DNA of 64,000 nucleotides from Curvibacter sp. Lineage in GTDB: Bacteria; Pseudomonadota; Gammaproteobacteria; Burkholderiales; Burkholderiaceae_C. How positions within the stretch are numbered: position 1 is the first letter of the stretch; every line of letters begins with the position of its first letter. The notes beneath the pieces are model-generated. The model saw nothing but the letters and a program-made list of their open reading frames with translations, was not told the DNA's origin and did not search any database. Location: positions 246,167 to 310,166 of the forward strand of contig REAW01000006.1 of the NCBI GenBank assembly GCA_004293725.1. The letters are read 5' to 3'. This document shows positions 21,893 through 30,265 of this stretch, one piece after another. The translations under genes and the position numbers were made by a program.

Positions 21893-22462
21893 TCAGGCCA
21901 GCAGAACGAATACACCCAGCCCGGCGAATATCAGCGCTGATACGACGTGCACCATACGCAGAGGTACCAGGCGCGTCATGCGCTCGCCCAGCCAAACCAC
22001 GGGTGCATTGGCCAGCATCATGCCCAGCGTGGTTCCTGCCACCACCCACAGATAGGCGTTGTATTTGGCGGCGAGCATGACAGTGGCAATCTGCGTTTTG
22101 TCGCCCATTTCGGCCAGAAAGAAGGCGACGACAGTGGTGCCGAATACGCCCCAGCGCGGCTGCGTATCCGTGCCTTCGTCGTCCATGGTGTCCGGGATCA
22201 GCATCCACACTGCCATGGCGATGAATGAGCCTCCCAGTATCCAGCGCAGGGTGGTGGGGCCGAGCACGGTTGTAACCCAGGCGCCCAGCGCGCCTGCCAT
22301 GGCGTGGTTGGCTACGGTGGCCACCAGGATGCCCCAAACGATAGGCCAAGGCTTGCGAAACCGCGCAGCCAGGATAAGGGCGAGCAGCTGGGTTTTGTCG
22401 CCCATTTCTGCGAGTGCAACGATACCGGTGGAGAGGAGAAAAGCTTCCATGATGAGGTCCAT
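21893..22462 (-). CDS. GDT1/UPF0016 (TMEM165-like) family cation (probably Mn2+) exporter
   Basis: Two repeats of the ALAEMGDKTQLL / FLAEMGDKTQIA signature. Confidence 0.93.
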   Translation of the reverse strand: MDLIMEAFLLSTGIVALAEMGDKTQLLALILAARFRKPWPIVWGILVATVANHAMAGALGAWVTTVLGPTTLRWILGGSFIAMAVWMLIPDTMDDEGTDTQPRWGVFGTTVVAFFLAEMGDKTQIATVMLAAKYNAYLWVVAGTTLGMMLANAPVVWLGERMTRLVPLRMVHVVSALIFAGLGVFVLLA

Positions 22463-22645
22463 GGCCGGGGACCTACCTATGACTGCACGACACCCCCGGC
22501 CGAAATCAGAGGCGTGCAGTCAAAGGTCTCGCCAAGGCCCGCGTTGCGGGCCTTGCTTGCGCCATGCATGCCGTTGCCGACACCACAAGTCTGTTGACGC
22601 AAGCCCCTCTCAATGAAGAAGGGCGGCTACTCCCCAATGACAGCC
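22463..22645 (-). promoter_or_regulatory. yybP-ykoY-type (Mn2+) riboswitch leader
   Basis: Minus strand contains GGGGAGTAGCC (22635-22625) and multiple helices directly upstream of a GDT1-family gene. Confidence 0.75.
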
Positions 22646-23075
22646 TTAATTGTAACTTCCAGCCTACCGCAACACAATCTTTCAGTTTGGCGTGGGTTTG
22701 TGATTGATTCATGTACGGATTAGTCTGCTGCGGGACGATCCCTATACCCTTCTAGGTTGTAAACCTCAGTTACCAAGGGATCTGGATTTACTCGCGGGAA
22801 CCTTGTCGATTGACTGTGAACCACACATTACACCTACGCCTAAGTCGACGCGTCCCAGCGGATTACACAAGCTTCTAAAGGCGAGTTACCCATTTGCGTC
22901 GGCGGCAAATGCTTCGCGCATCTTCAGGCTTTGCTCGGAATCGTCAATTCCCACTACCAAAGGGCTCAACAACCTGCGAGCCATCGCGAGGGTTTGTACT
23001 TTCATTGGTGCGTCCTGAGCAAGCTACTCAGGGGCATACGAATCGCGGGCCAAATTGGGAATTTTCTTCATTGCC

Positions 23076-23564
23076 CTAAGGCCTCAACCGGCGGCGCAAA
23101 AGAGGGCCGACCGACCACTGGCCACACCCATACAGCACCAAAGCCGCCAACAGCACGCCCCAAGTCAGATGCTGCTGCAGCGCAGCCGGCGCGATTTCAG
23201 CCAGCGCCAGCACGGCCACCCCATTGATCAGGCTCAGTCCGATAGAGGCAAATCGCCCGGCCAATCCGAGCACCAAGAGCACCGGCAAGACCAACTCGCC
23301 CGCCGTGCCCAGTACGGCGGCTACTGCGGGGGAGAGCAAAGGCACGTTGTATTCATTTGCAAACAGTAGCAGCGTGATGTCCCAATCCCTTATCTTGGTA
23401 AGGCCTGCCAAGAAAAACACCTGGGCCACGTACAACCTCGCCAGCAATGCCGCCAGTGGCTGCAACGCATTGAGGCCATGCTCTAGGCCGTCCCATAGGG
23501 CTAGGGCGCGCGATGCCAAGGATAGGCTGGGGGAGTGCATGAGGGGCCTAGTGGTGGGATGCAT
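23076..23564 (-). CDS. DoxX-family membrane protein (bufferin-locus associated)
   Basis: LLARLYVAQVFFLAGLTKIRDW...FANEYNVPLL; downstream of DUF2063 gene. Confidence 0.88.
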   Translation of the reverse strand: MHPTTRPLMHSPSLSLASRALALWDGLEHGLNALQPLAALLARLYVAQVFFLAGLTKIRDWDITLLLFANEYNVPLLSPAVAAVLGTAGELVLPVLLVLGLAGRFASIGLSLINGVAVLALAEIAPAALQQHLTWGVLLAALVLYGCGQWSVGPLLRRRLRP

Positions 23565-23582
23565 TGTGAAAAGTGAAAAGAG

Positions 23583-24353
23583 TCAAAGGGGATGGACGGC
23601 CATCAGCAGTCCAGTTTCTATGGCTTCTGAGAGCCAATTGTTGATTTCCAGTTGCGGCGCCGCGTCTATTGCAGCGCCCAGTGTTAGGTTCTGCAACAAC
23701 GCGGACACAAACCCTGCCTCGCCGGGCTGTGCATTCCGCACACGCGGACAGTACCCTTGGCGCCAGACCACTACGTCTTCGGCATGGCCGTTGCGCAGCA
23801 AGGTAGCGGCTTGTGTCATGGTTACGCCGTCATCCCTATGCGCCCGCACCAAGCTGGCGATGGGCCAAGGGCTGCAAATTACTGCAGTACCGGGCGCCAA
23901 TTGGACGGTCAGCGCATCCAGATCGTGGCTCCCCAGAAGCGCCAGGGTGGCGGGCTGAAGCGCAGCGTCTGCCGCTCCAGTGCAGGTGTGCAGCGCCCAC
24001 TCCACCCGCGCAACGTCGGCCAGGTAAGGCTCGTCGGCCAGTTGCACGCTGGCGGCCACAAACTCAGCCAGGGTGTCACCCCATTGCGCCATATCTCCGC
24101 ATTGCGGTGGCGTGGCGTGCCACAACGCCCGCGCCAAGGCTGAAAAACTTTCGTCTCCCAGCATTTGGGCGAGCACGGGGTACGCCGCCAGCAGCGCCCG
24201 TTCTGCGAGGGCGTGGCCATTTGCCTTATAGACTTTTAGGCCTCTGACGCCCATGGAATCTGCGCAAACAGCTATATTTCTTATAGCAAATTCTGATGCG
24301 GGCAACAATAGGCCTTTTAGCAAGGCTTGCTGCTGCTGTTCCAACACGCTCAT
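23583..24353 (-). CDS. DUF2063 / HvfC-BufC family protein
   Basis: [16 protein letters not shown]...[42 protein letters not shown] overlap with the upstream DUF692 gene. Confidence 0.88.
   Translation of the reverse strand: MSVLEQQQQALLKGLLLPASEFAIRNIAVCADSMGVRGLKVYKANGHALAERALLAAYPVLAQMLGDESFSALARALWHATPPQCGDMAQWGDTLAEFVAASVQLADEPYLADVARVEWALHTCTGAADAALQPATLALLGSHDLDALTVQLAPGTAVICSPWPIASLVRAHRDDGVTMTQAATLLRNGHAEDVVVWRQGYCPRVRNAQPGEAGFVSALLQNLTLGAAIDAAPQLEINNWLSEAIETGLLMAVHPL
24271..24287. repeat. Dispersed 17-nt palindrome copy
   Basis: GCTATATTTCTTATAGC preceded by TGCGCAAACA, inside the DUF2063 gene. Confidence 0.6.
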
Positions 24354-25282
24354 GCCACAGCCTCCCTTGCTAAGCCGTTTTGCGCCGACTGCGCCGCACG
24401 GCGCGCGATGGCCGCCTCTTCCAGCAAAACGTCCAGTTCGGGAACATCGGTATCCCACTCCACCAGAGTGGGTACAGGGCCAAAGCGCGCAAGGGCGTGC
24501 CGATGCAGCGCCCACACTGCGGGGCTGACGCGACTGCCGTGGTCGTCAATCACGATGTCACCATGCACATCGGCCACATGGCAGTGGCCGGCAACGTGTA
24601 TTTCGCCCACCGCATCCGGTGGAATGGCGTCGAGCCAGTCGCGGCAGACCTGCAGCGGGTCCGACAACAGGCCTGCCAACTCAGCATTGCGGGCGTTGAC
24701 ATAGATGTTGTTGACGTCTACCAGAAGTAGACAGCCAGTACGCCGGGCCATGGTGGCCAGAAATTCGGTTTCGGGCCAGTCCTGCGCACCTGCTCCGTTC
24801 CAACGCACGTAGGCAGACAGGTTTTCCACCATGAAGCGGCGCTGTAAACGCTCTTGCACTTGGTCCACATGGCGACACAACACATCCAAGGCTTCGTCAG
24901 AAAACGGGATGGGCAGCAGATCAGCGCCATGTACCGTCTGGGTACCCAGTATTCCGCGTGCAAAGCACGCATGGTCACTCACCCGCACGGGGTTCACCTG
25001 TCGGACCAAATCGGCGAGTTGATCGAGATGCCAAGGGTCCAAGCCCACGGCCGACCCCAAAGACAGGCCGACGCCATGCAAACTGATGGGGTACTGCTCG
25101 CGGGCCCGCATCAACACCGCTAAGGCCGCACCGCCACTAGCAAAGAAGTTTTCTGAATGAACTTCCAAAAAATCCAATGCGGGCTGCCGCTCCAGCAGCT
25201 CCGTGTAATGGGGGTGCCGCCACCCGATGCCCACTTCGGCCTTTCGGGCAGGCGCTGGCCTGTCACGCGGGGTGGCAGCCAT
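24350..25282 (-). CDS. DUF692 / MNIO-family multinuclear non-heme iron oxidase (BufB/HvfB-like)
   Basis: [62 protein letters not shown]. Confidence 0.93.
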   Translation of the reverse strand: MAATPRDRPAPARKAEVGIGWRHPHYTELLERQPALDFLEVHSENFFASGGAALAVLMRAREQYPISLHGVGLSLGSAVGLDPWHLDQLADLVRQVNPVRVSDHACFARGILGTQTVHGADLLPIPFSDEALDVLCRHVDQVQERLQRRFMVENLSAYVRWNGAGAQDWPETEFLATMARRTGCLLLVDVNNIYVNARNAELAGLLSDPLQVCRDWLDAIPPDAVGEIHVAGHCHVADVHGDIVIDDHGSRVSPAVWALHRHALARFGPVPTLVEWDTDVPELDVLLEEAAIARRAAQSAQNGLAREAVA

Positions 25283-25288
25283 GGGGAA

Positions 25289-25558
25289 TCAGCTTTTCAT
25301 TTTCTTGGCTTCTTCCATGGACATTCCCTTCATGTCTTTGCATGTGCCCTTGGCGACGTACTTCCACTCACCTTTGTCGTTGTCCACTTTGGACTGCCCA
25401 GCACAAGAGTGTGTACCGGCCAGATTGGCGCAGTCGTTTTGTCCTGCCTTGGCAATTCCAAAGCATTTCTCTTTTTCTTGTGCCGCCACGGGGGCGGATA
25501 CCAAAGCCAATGTCATGAGACTGGCGGCTGCGGTTGCGATCAAGGCACGTTGGTTCAT
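25289..25558 (-). CDS. DUF2282 / BufA1-like RiPP precursor (bufferin)
   Basis: Signal peptide plus [43 protein letters not shown] with four spaced cysteines. Confidence 0.92.
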   Translation of the reverse strand: MNQRALIATAAASLMTLALVSAPVAAQEKEKCFGIAKAGQNDCANLAGTHSCAGQSKVDNDKGEWKYVAKGTCKDMKGMSMEEAKKMKS

Positions 25559-25770
25559 GTGATAACTCCTAAGTTTGAAAGGAAAACAACCAGATGGGCC
25601 CGACACACCATTGCGCCAGATTGCTGGTTATGCCTTTGTCCGGCCAAACATACGGTTTCTTACACCAGTGCATTGCATTTATTTCTAGACAAGGGTTTAC
25701 CCTTTTTTGGAAAGGCTTACCGACACAACGGAGCCTTACACTGCGCCCACTCCATCTTGAAAAAATCGCT

Positions 25771-26340
25771 ATGCTTAGTTTTGAACTGCAGGTCGCCGAA
25801 TTGCGTGATTACCTACTCAGGTTCGCGCGCCTGCAATTGCGCAATGAAGCGTGGGCAGAAGATGCGGTTTCCGAGACAGTTTTGGCAGCCATTGCGAAAC
25901 CACAGGGATTTCAGAGCCGCTCACAACTCAAAACTTGGTTGGTTGGCATCCTCAAACACAAGATCATCGACGCTTTACGTCACCACAGCCGGGAAGCCAC
26001 TACCTTGGATGCCAACGCTGACAACCAAGTCGACCCTTTGGATCAAATGGCCTTCAAGCCGGATGGGCACTTTTCCGAAATGCCTTCAGAATGGGGCAAT
26101 CCAGAGCAAGACGCGAGCCGCCGGCAGTTTTTTGAGATTCTGGAAGCTTGCGCCAGCAAATTGCCTGCTGTACAGGGCCGCTTGTTCCTGATGCGGGAAT
26201 GGTTGGAGCTCTCGAGTGAAGAAATATGTAAGGAACTAGAGCTCACACCGACAAACCTGTATGTGCAACTGCACCGCGCCCGACTCCGATTGCGCGAATG
26301 CCTAGAGCTGCACTGGTTTGCAAAGGCCGTTCAACCATGA
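25771..26340 (+). CDS. ECF-type RNA polymerase sigma factor
   Basis: Region 2 (LRLQLRNEAWAEDAVSETVLAA) and region 4 (LSSEEICKELELTPTNLYVQLHRARLRLRECL). Confidence 0.9.
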   Translation: MLSFELQVAELRDYLLRFARLQLRNEAWAEDAVSETVLAAIAKPQGFQSRSQLKTWLVGILKHKIIDALRHHSREATTLDANADNQVDPLDQMAFKPDGHFSEMPSEWGNPEQDASRRQFFEILEACASKLPAVQGRLFLMREWLELSSEEICKELELTPTNLYVQLHRARLRLRECLELHWFAKAVQP

Positions 26341-26564
26341 TCCCATTCCGAAAAAGCTGCAAACAAGCCGCAGCCCTTCTTGTCGCCAGAGAAGACCGGC
26401 CGCTGGATATCAGCGAGCGTTTAGCGCTACGTTTGCACCTATTCGCGTGTGCAGCCTGCCCCTCATTTGAAAGTCAAATATTGACGATGCGCAACAGCAT
26501 GCGACAGTGGCGCAGTTACACCGATGTCGAGTCAGATCCAGATTCAGGTGTAAAAAAATCATAA
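26337..26564 (+). CDS. Small zinc-finger anti-sigma factor (zf-HC2-like)
   Basis: LHLFACAACPSF (H-x3-C-x2-C) and ATGA overlap with the sigma gene. Confidence 0.75.
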   Translation: MIPFRKSCKQAAALLVAREDRPLDISERLALRLHLFACAACPSFESQILTMRNSMRQWRSYTDVESDPDSGVKKS

Positions 26565-26695
26565 ATTTGTAGGTGGTTTTTTAAAAAAGGCGCATAATGA
26601 CTGCGCATTGCTCAGAATACGGGCGTGCAAGTTTGCGGTGTTAGGTCAGTTTCGCGTCTGCTTTAAGTCTTCACTGGTTTGTTGATTGCGGTTAA

Positions 26696-26731
26696 GGACT
26701 CCATCGCGTTTTGAGTTATTTTCAGGAGTCC
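26696..26731 (+). promoter_or_regulatory. Hairpin sequestering the Shine-Dalgarno of the RRM gene
   Basis: Perfect 7-bp IR GGACTCC (26696-26702)/GGAGTCC (26725-26731); the 3' arm contains the SD GGAG. Confidence 0.55.
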
Positions 26732-26735
26732 CTCC

Positions 26736-27182
26736 ATGGGCAACAAACTTTACGTAGGCAACCTGCCTTATTCTTTCCGTGATGAAGATCTGCAACAAGC
26801 GTTTGCGGCACACGGTTCTGTTTCCAGCGCCAAAGTCATGATGGAACGCGACACCGGTCGCTCCAAAGGCTTTGGTTTTGTGGAAATGGGCAGCGATGCT
26901 GAAGCACAAACCGCAATCAACGCCATGAACGGTCAGCAGTTCGGTGGCCGCGGCTTGGTGGTGAATGAAGCCCGTCCGATGGAACCACGTCCTCCCCGTT
27001 CCGGCGGCTTCGGCGGCGGTGCTGGCGGTGGCGGCGGCTTCGGTGGCGGCGGCCGCTCCGGTGGTGGTGGCGGCTACGGTGGCGGCGGTGACCGTTCCGG
27101 TGGCGGCGGCTACGGTGGTGGCGGTGGCCGCTCCGGTGGCGGCGGTGGCGGCGGTTACGGCGGTGGTCGTAGCAGCTACTAA
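26736..27182 (+). CDS. RRM-domain glycine-rich RNA-binding protein
   Basis: KLYVGNLPYSF (RNP2), KGFGFVEM (RNP1), Gly/Arg/Ser/Tyr-rich tail. Confidence 0.95.
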   Translation: MGNKLYVGNLPYSFRDEDLQQAFAAHGSVSSAKVMMERDTGRSKGFGFVEMGSDAEAQTAINAMNGQQFGGRGLVVNEARPMEPRPPRSGGFGGGAGGGGGFGGGGRSGGGGGYGGGGDRSGGGGYGGGGGRSGGGGGGGYGGGRSSY

Positions 27183-27213
27183 GCGGCACACTTGAAGTAC
27201 ACGTACTTCGCAT

Positions 27214-27238
27214 AAAGGGACCTTCGGGTCCCTTTTGC
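27214..27238 (+). terminator. Rho-independent terminator with UUCG loop
   Basis: AAAGGGACC-TTCG-GGTCCCTTTT. Confidence 0.9.
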
Positions 27239-27255
27239 TTTGGTGGAGTGTTATT

Positions 27256-28035
27256 TCAAACTTCGTCTTGTCTGCGTTTGCGGGGACGACCCGTCAACAC
27301 TTTGTCAAACAAACCGTTGGGCAAAGCGCGCAGGGCCTTTGCCGCCCAACCCATCTGCCAAGGGATCACGCGGTACGTCGCTCCTTGCGAGATGGCATCA
27401 AACGCTCGATCTGCAAATTCTTCAGGTCGCATGAGAAAGGGCATGCTGTAGCGGTTTTGACGTGTCAATGGTGTATCGATGTAGCCCGGACACAGGGTGA
27501 CGACCTTCACGCCAGTGCTGCGCAGCTCGCCGCGCAATGATTCACAGTAGTTGATCACGGCCGCCTTGCTCGCACAGTAAGCCCCATGGCCCGGAAGCCC
27601 GCGAATGCCCGCCACACTGCCGATTCCCACCAAAGCCCCGCTACCACGCTTTTCCATGGAGCGCACAAACGGGTGAAACGTTGCTGCCAATCCCACGTTG
27701 TTGGTATTGAATGTGCGCACCATAACATCCAGATCACTGCGCACCCCAGTGTCCATGCCAATGCTGATGCCAGCATTGGCAATCACCACATCGGGCACAC
27801 CCAACTCAGCCATGCAAGTTTGCCCGGCGGTCACGATGGCATTTATGTCAGACACATCCGCATGGTAGATGCGGTAACGCGTCGCTTCAAGCGACTGACT
27901 GCGGGCCCAGAGTTCAGTCTCTTCGGTGCGCCGAGCCACCAGGGCCAGCGTGTAGCCTGCCTGGTAATAGCGCCACGCCAACGCTTGGCCAATGCCGCTG
28001 GAAGCACCGGTTATGAAAATCAATGCTGCCATCAA
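27256..28035 (-). CDS. SDR-family oxidoreductase
   Basis: ITGASSGIGQALA, NAGIS, YCASKAA. Confidence 0.92.
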   Translation of the reverse strand: MMAALIFITGASSGIGQALAWRYYQAGYTLALVARRTEETELWARSQSLEATRYRIYHADVSDINAIVTAGQTCMAELGVPDVVIANAGISIGMDTGVRSDLDVMVRTFNTNNVGLAATFHPFVRSMEKRGSGALVGIGSVAGIRGLPGHGAYCASKAAVINYCESLRGELRSTGVKVVTLCPGYIDTPLTRQNRYSMPFLMRPEEFADRAFDAISQGATYRVIPWQMGWAAKALRALPNGLFDKVLTGRPRKRRQDEV

Positions 28036-28059
28036 GTACTCCAGAAAATTGGCTTCGGT

Positions 28060-28674
28060 CTAGCCTGGGTCTGGCACCAAGGTGCCGCGCACACGTCCGC
28101 GCAACTGCATAACTTGGTCCACATTGTCAAACTCCATGGCATCCGCCGTAAAACGATCCTTGCCCCGTGTCAACGTCACAGGCTGGTGGGACCTGACTAT
28201 CTCCGAATCCAAGAAGGCATGCAGAAACTCACCACGGTACTCCATGCGCGGCGTCATTTTTCCATTCGTCGCTGTTTCCGCTTCGCGCACCACGATTGCG
28301 TTTCCCAAGAGTTGCACCTCGGTTCCACTGTCGTTGGTAAGTCCTTTCAAGGCACTGGCCGTCGTCAAGCGCCCTTTCGCATCGTATGAGCGGATGCGTA
28401 TCGCATCTATTTCTATCCATTTGGTATCGGGGAAATGGCGTGCGACATCGCCCAGTACCTCTGAGCGCATGACACCCTTTGCATCGTATGTCTTGATAGA
28501 AAAGCCATGCATGAAGTAGTCGGGCTCATGTCCGCGCACGCGCTCGACTTGGGCCACTTCCGGCAAAGGCGTACTACGCACCAACCAGTAAGTTCCAAGC
28601 GCAAGCCCTCCCATCACCAGGAGGGGCAGGTAGAGAAGGAATCGCTCCCACCCGTCGTACAAGTAGCGCTTCAC
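28060..28674 (-). CDS. lptC: LPS export ABC transporter periplasmic protein LptC
   Basis: Single N-terminal TM, DYFMHGFSIKTYDAKG; GTG start overlapping the kdsC stop. Confidence 0.88.
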   Translation of the reverse strand: MKRYLYDGWERFLLYLPLLVMGGLALGTYWLVRSTPLPEVAQVERVRGHEPDYFMHGFSIKTYDAKGVMRSEVLGDVARHFPDTKWIEIDAIRIRSYDAKGRLTTASALKGLTNDSGTEVQLLGNAIVVREAETATNGKMTPRMEYRGEFLHAFLDSEIVRSHQPVTLTRGKDRFTADAMEFDNVDQVMQLRGRVRGTLVPDPG

Positions 28675-29222
28675 TGGGTGTATGCTCCAAGCAGCTCGGC
28701 ATATCGTCCGCTTGCCACGAGTAGCAGATCGCATACATCACGCACTGCACCATGGCCCCCGGGCACTCTGGTTACATAGTGAGCCGCACCGATCACTTCT
28801 ACATGGGCGTTGGCAGGTGCGCATGCCAATGCCGCTGGCCGCATTACTGGAAGGTCCGGCCAATCATCACCCATGGCTGCGGCTTGCGACCACTGCAAGC
28901 CCAATGTCTTTAGTGTTTGTTCAGCGGCAGGCCGTTTATCTTCAGTCCCAAAGTGCGCGTGCTCTACACCCAGTGCATGCAGCCGCAATCGCAAAGGTTG
29001 CGAATCCCGTCCGGTAATGATGACGGGAGTGATGCCTGCTTTTTGTAGCAACTTTAGACCATGGCCATCCAAGGTATTGAAGCGCTTGAGGGTTTCGCCA
29101 GACTCCGAGAATAGCAGTCCGCCATCGGTCAAAACGCCATCCACATCAAAAAACGCCACTTGGATTCCCTGCGCGCGCAATAGCAAATCGGGCGCAAACT
29201 GGATGTGAGGTTTCATTGCCAT
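28671..29222 (-). CDS. kdsC: KDO-8-phosphate phosphatase
   Basis: VAFFDVDGVLTDGGL, TGRDSQPLRLR, GDDWPDLPVM. Confidence 0.93.
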   Translation of the reverse strand: MAMKPHIQFAPDLLLRAQGIQVAFFDVDGVLTDGGLLFSESGETLKRFNTLDGHGLKLLQKAGITPVIITGRDSQPLRLRLHALGVEHAHFGTEDKRPAAEQTLKTLGLQWSQAAAMGDDWPDLPVMRPAALACAPANAHVEVIGAAHYVTRVPGGHGAVRDVCDLLLVASGRYAELLGAYTQ

Positions 29223-30223
29223 TAAATGACTTTCGCTCGCATGAGATCGTTGCTGTTGAGTGCGCCGCAGAGTACGCCTTGCGCATCAATTACCAAAACA
29301 CTGGTAATGCGTTTCGCTTCCATGAGGTCGGCAGCAGTCACTGCCAAGGCATCAGAGCTTATCGTGAAAGGGGTCGGACGCATGACATCCTGAGCGGTCT
29401 TCGCGCGTAAATCTGTACCTTGCTCGACCAGGCGGCGCAGGTCCCCATCGGTGAATATTCCTAGAACCGCTCCATCGCCAGCAACCACGGCGGTGGCACC
29501 CAATCCTTTTGCGCTCATTTCTCGCATCAGCTCGCTGAAACTGGCAGTATTCAAGACCCGAGGAACCGCATCGCCCGCACGCATTACGTCACTCACGTGC
29601 GTCAGCAACTTTCTCCCCAAAGCTCCACCGGGATGAGACCGTGCAAAATCTTCCGCGCGAAATCCCCTCGCATCCAACAACGCCACAGCAAGCGCATCCC
29701 CCATGGCCAGTTGGGCGGTGGTACTCGCAGTGGGCGCGAGATTGAGAGGACACGCTTCCTTGGAAACGCCAGTGTCAATCCAAAAGTCCGCGTACCGCGC
29801 CATCGTGGAGTCCGAGTTGCCAGTCATCGCAACCAATGGCGATCCCAATCGCTTGAGAACAGGAAGGATTGCCGCCATTTCGAGAGACTCTCCACTGTTT
29901 GAAATCATCAACACCAGATCGGTAGCCGTCACCATCCCCAAATCCCCATGGCTCGCTTCGCCTGGGTGCACAAAGAGCGCCGGGGTCCCGGTTGATGCCA
30001 ATGTAGCGGCAATCTTTCGGCCTACGTGGCCACTTTTGCCCATGCCCATCACGACCACGCGGCCTTGAATAGCAAGGATGCGTTCCACGGTGCGCGCGAA
30101 GCCTTCGCCCAAACGGTCCTTGAGTCCCAAAATGGCTGCTGCTTCGATGTCAAACGTTTCTTTGGCCAGAGCCAGGGCCCTGTGCGCGCGTGAAGACCCG
30201 GCGCTTGCTGCATGTTCTGTCAT
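29222..30223 (-). CDS. kdsD: D-arabinose-5-phosphate isomerase (KpsF/GutQ family)
   Basis: SIS domain GMGKSGHVGRKIAATLASTGTPALFVHPGEASHGDLGM plus two CBS domains. Confidence 0.93.
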   Translation of the reverse strand: MTEHAASAGSSRAHRALALAKETFDIEAAAILGLKDRLGEGFARTVERILAIQGRVVVMGMGKSGHVGRKIAATLASTGTPALFVHPGEASHGDLGMVTATDLVLMISNSGESLEMAAILPVLKRLGSPLVAMTGNSDSTMARYADFWIDTGVSKEACPLNLAPTASTTAQLAMGDALAVALLDARGFRAEDFARSHPGGALGRKLLTHVSDVMRAGDAVPRVLNTASFSELMREMSAKGLGATAVVAGDGAVLGIFTDGDLRRLVEQGTDLRAKTAQDVMRPTPFTISSDALAVTAADLMEAKRITSVLVIDAQGVLCGALNSNDLMRAKVI

Positions 30224-30265
30224 GGCGTTATTTTATAGACGCATATCTCTTGCTAGTATGGGCAC

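Noticed and set aside
22704-23018. 104-codon plus-strand ORF in the unexplained intergenic region
   Set aside because: No domain, no SD, amino-acid composition not protein-like.
27000-27180. Possible direct-repeat mobile element
   Set aside because: Repeats are in frame and encode the Gly-rich protein tail.
26646-27191. 181-codon minus-strand ORF rich in A/T/G residues
   Set aside because: Antisense to the RRM gene; its Ala/Thr runs are just the complement of the Gly codon repeats.
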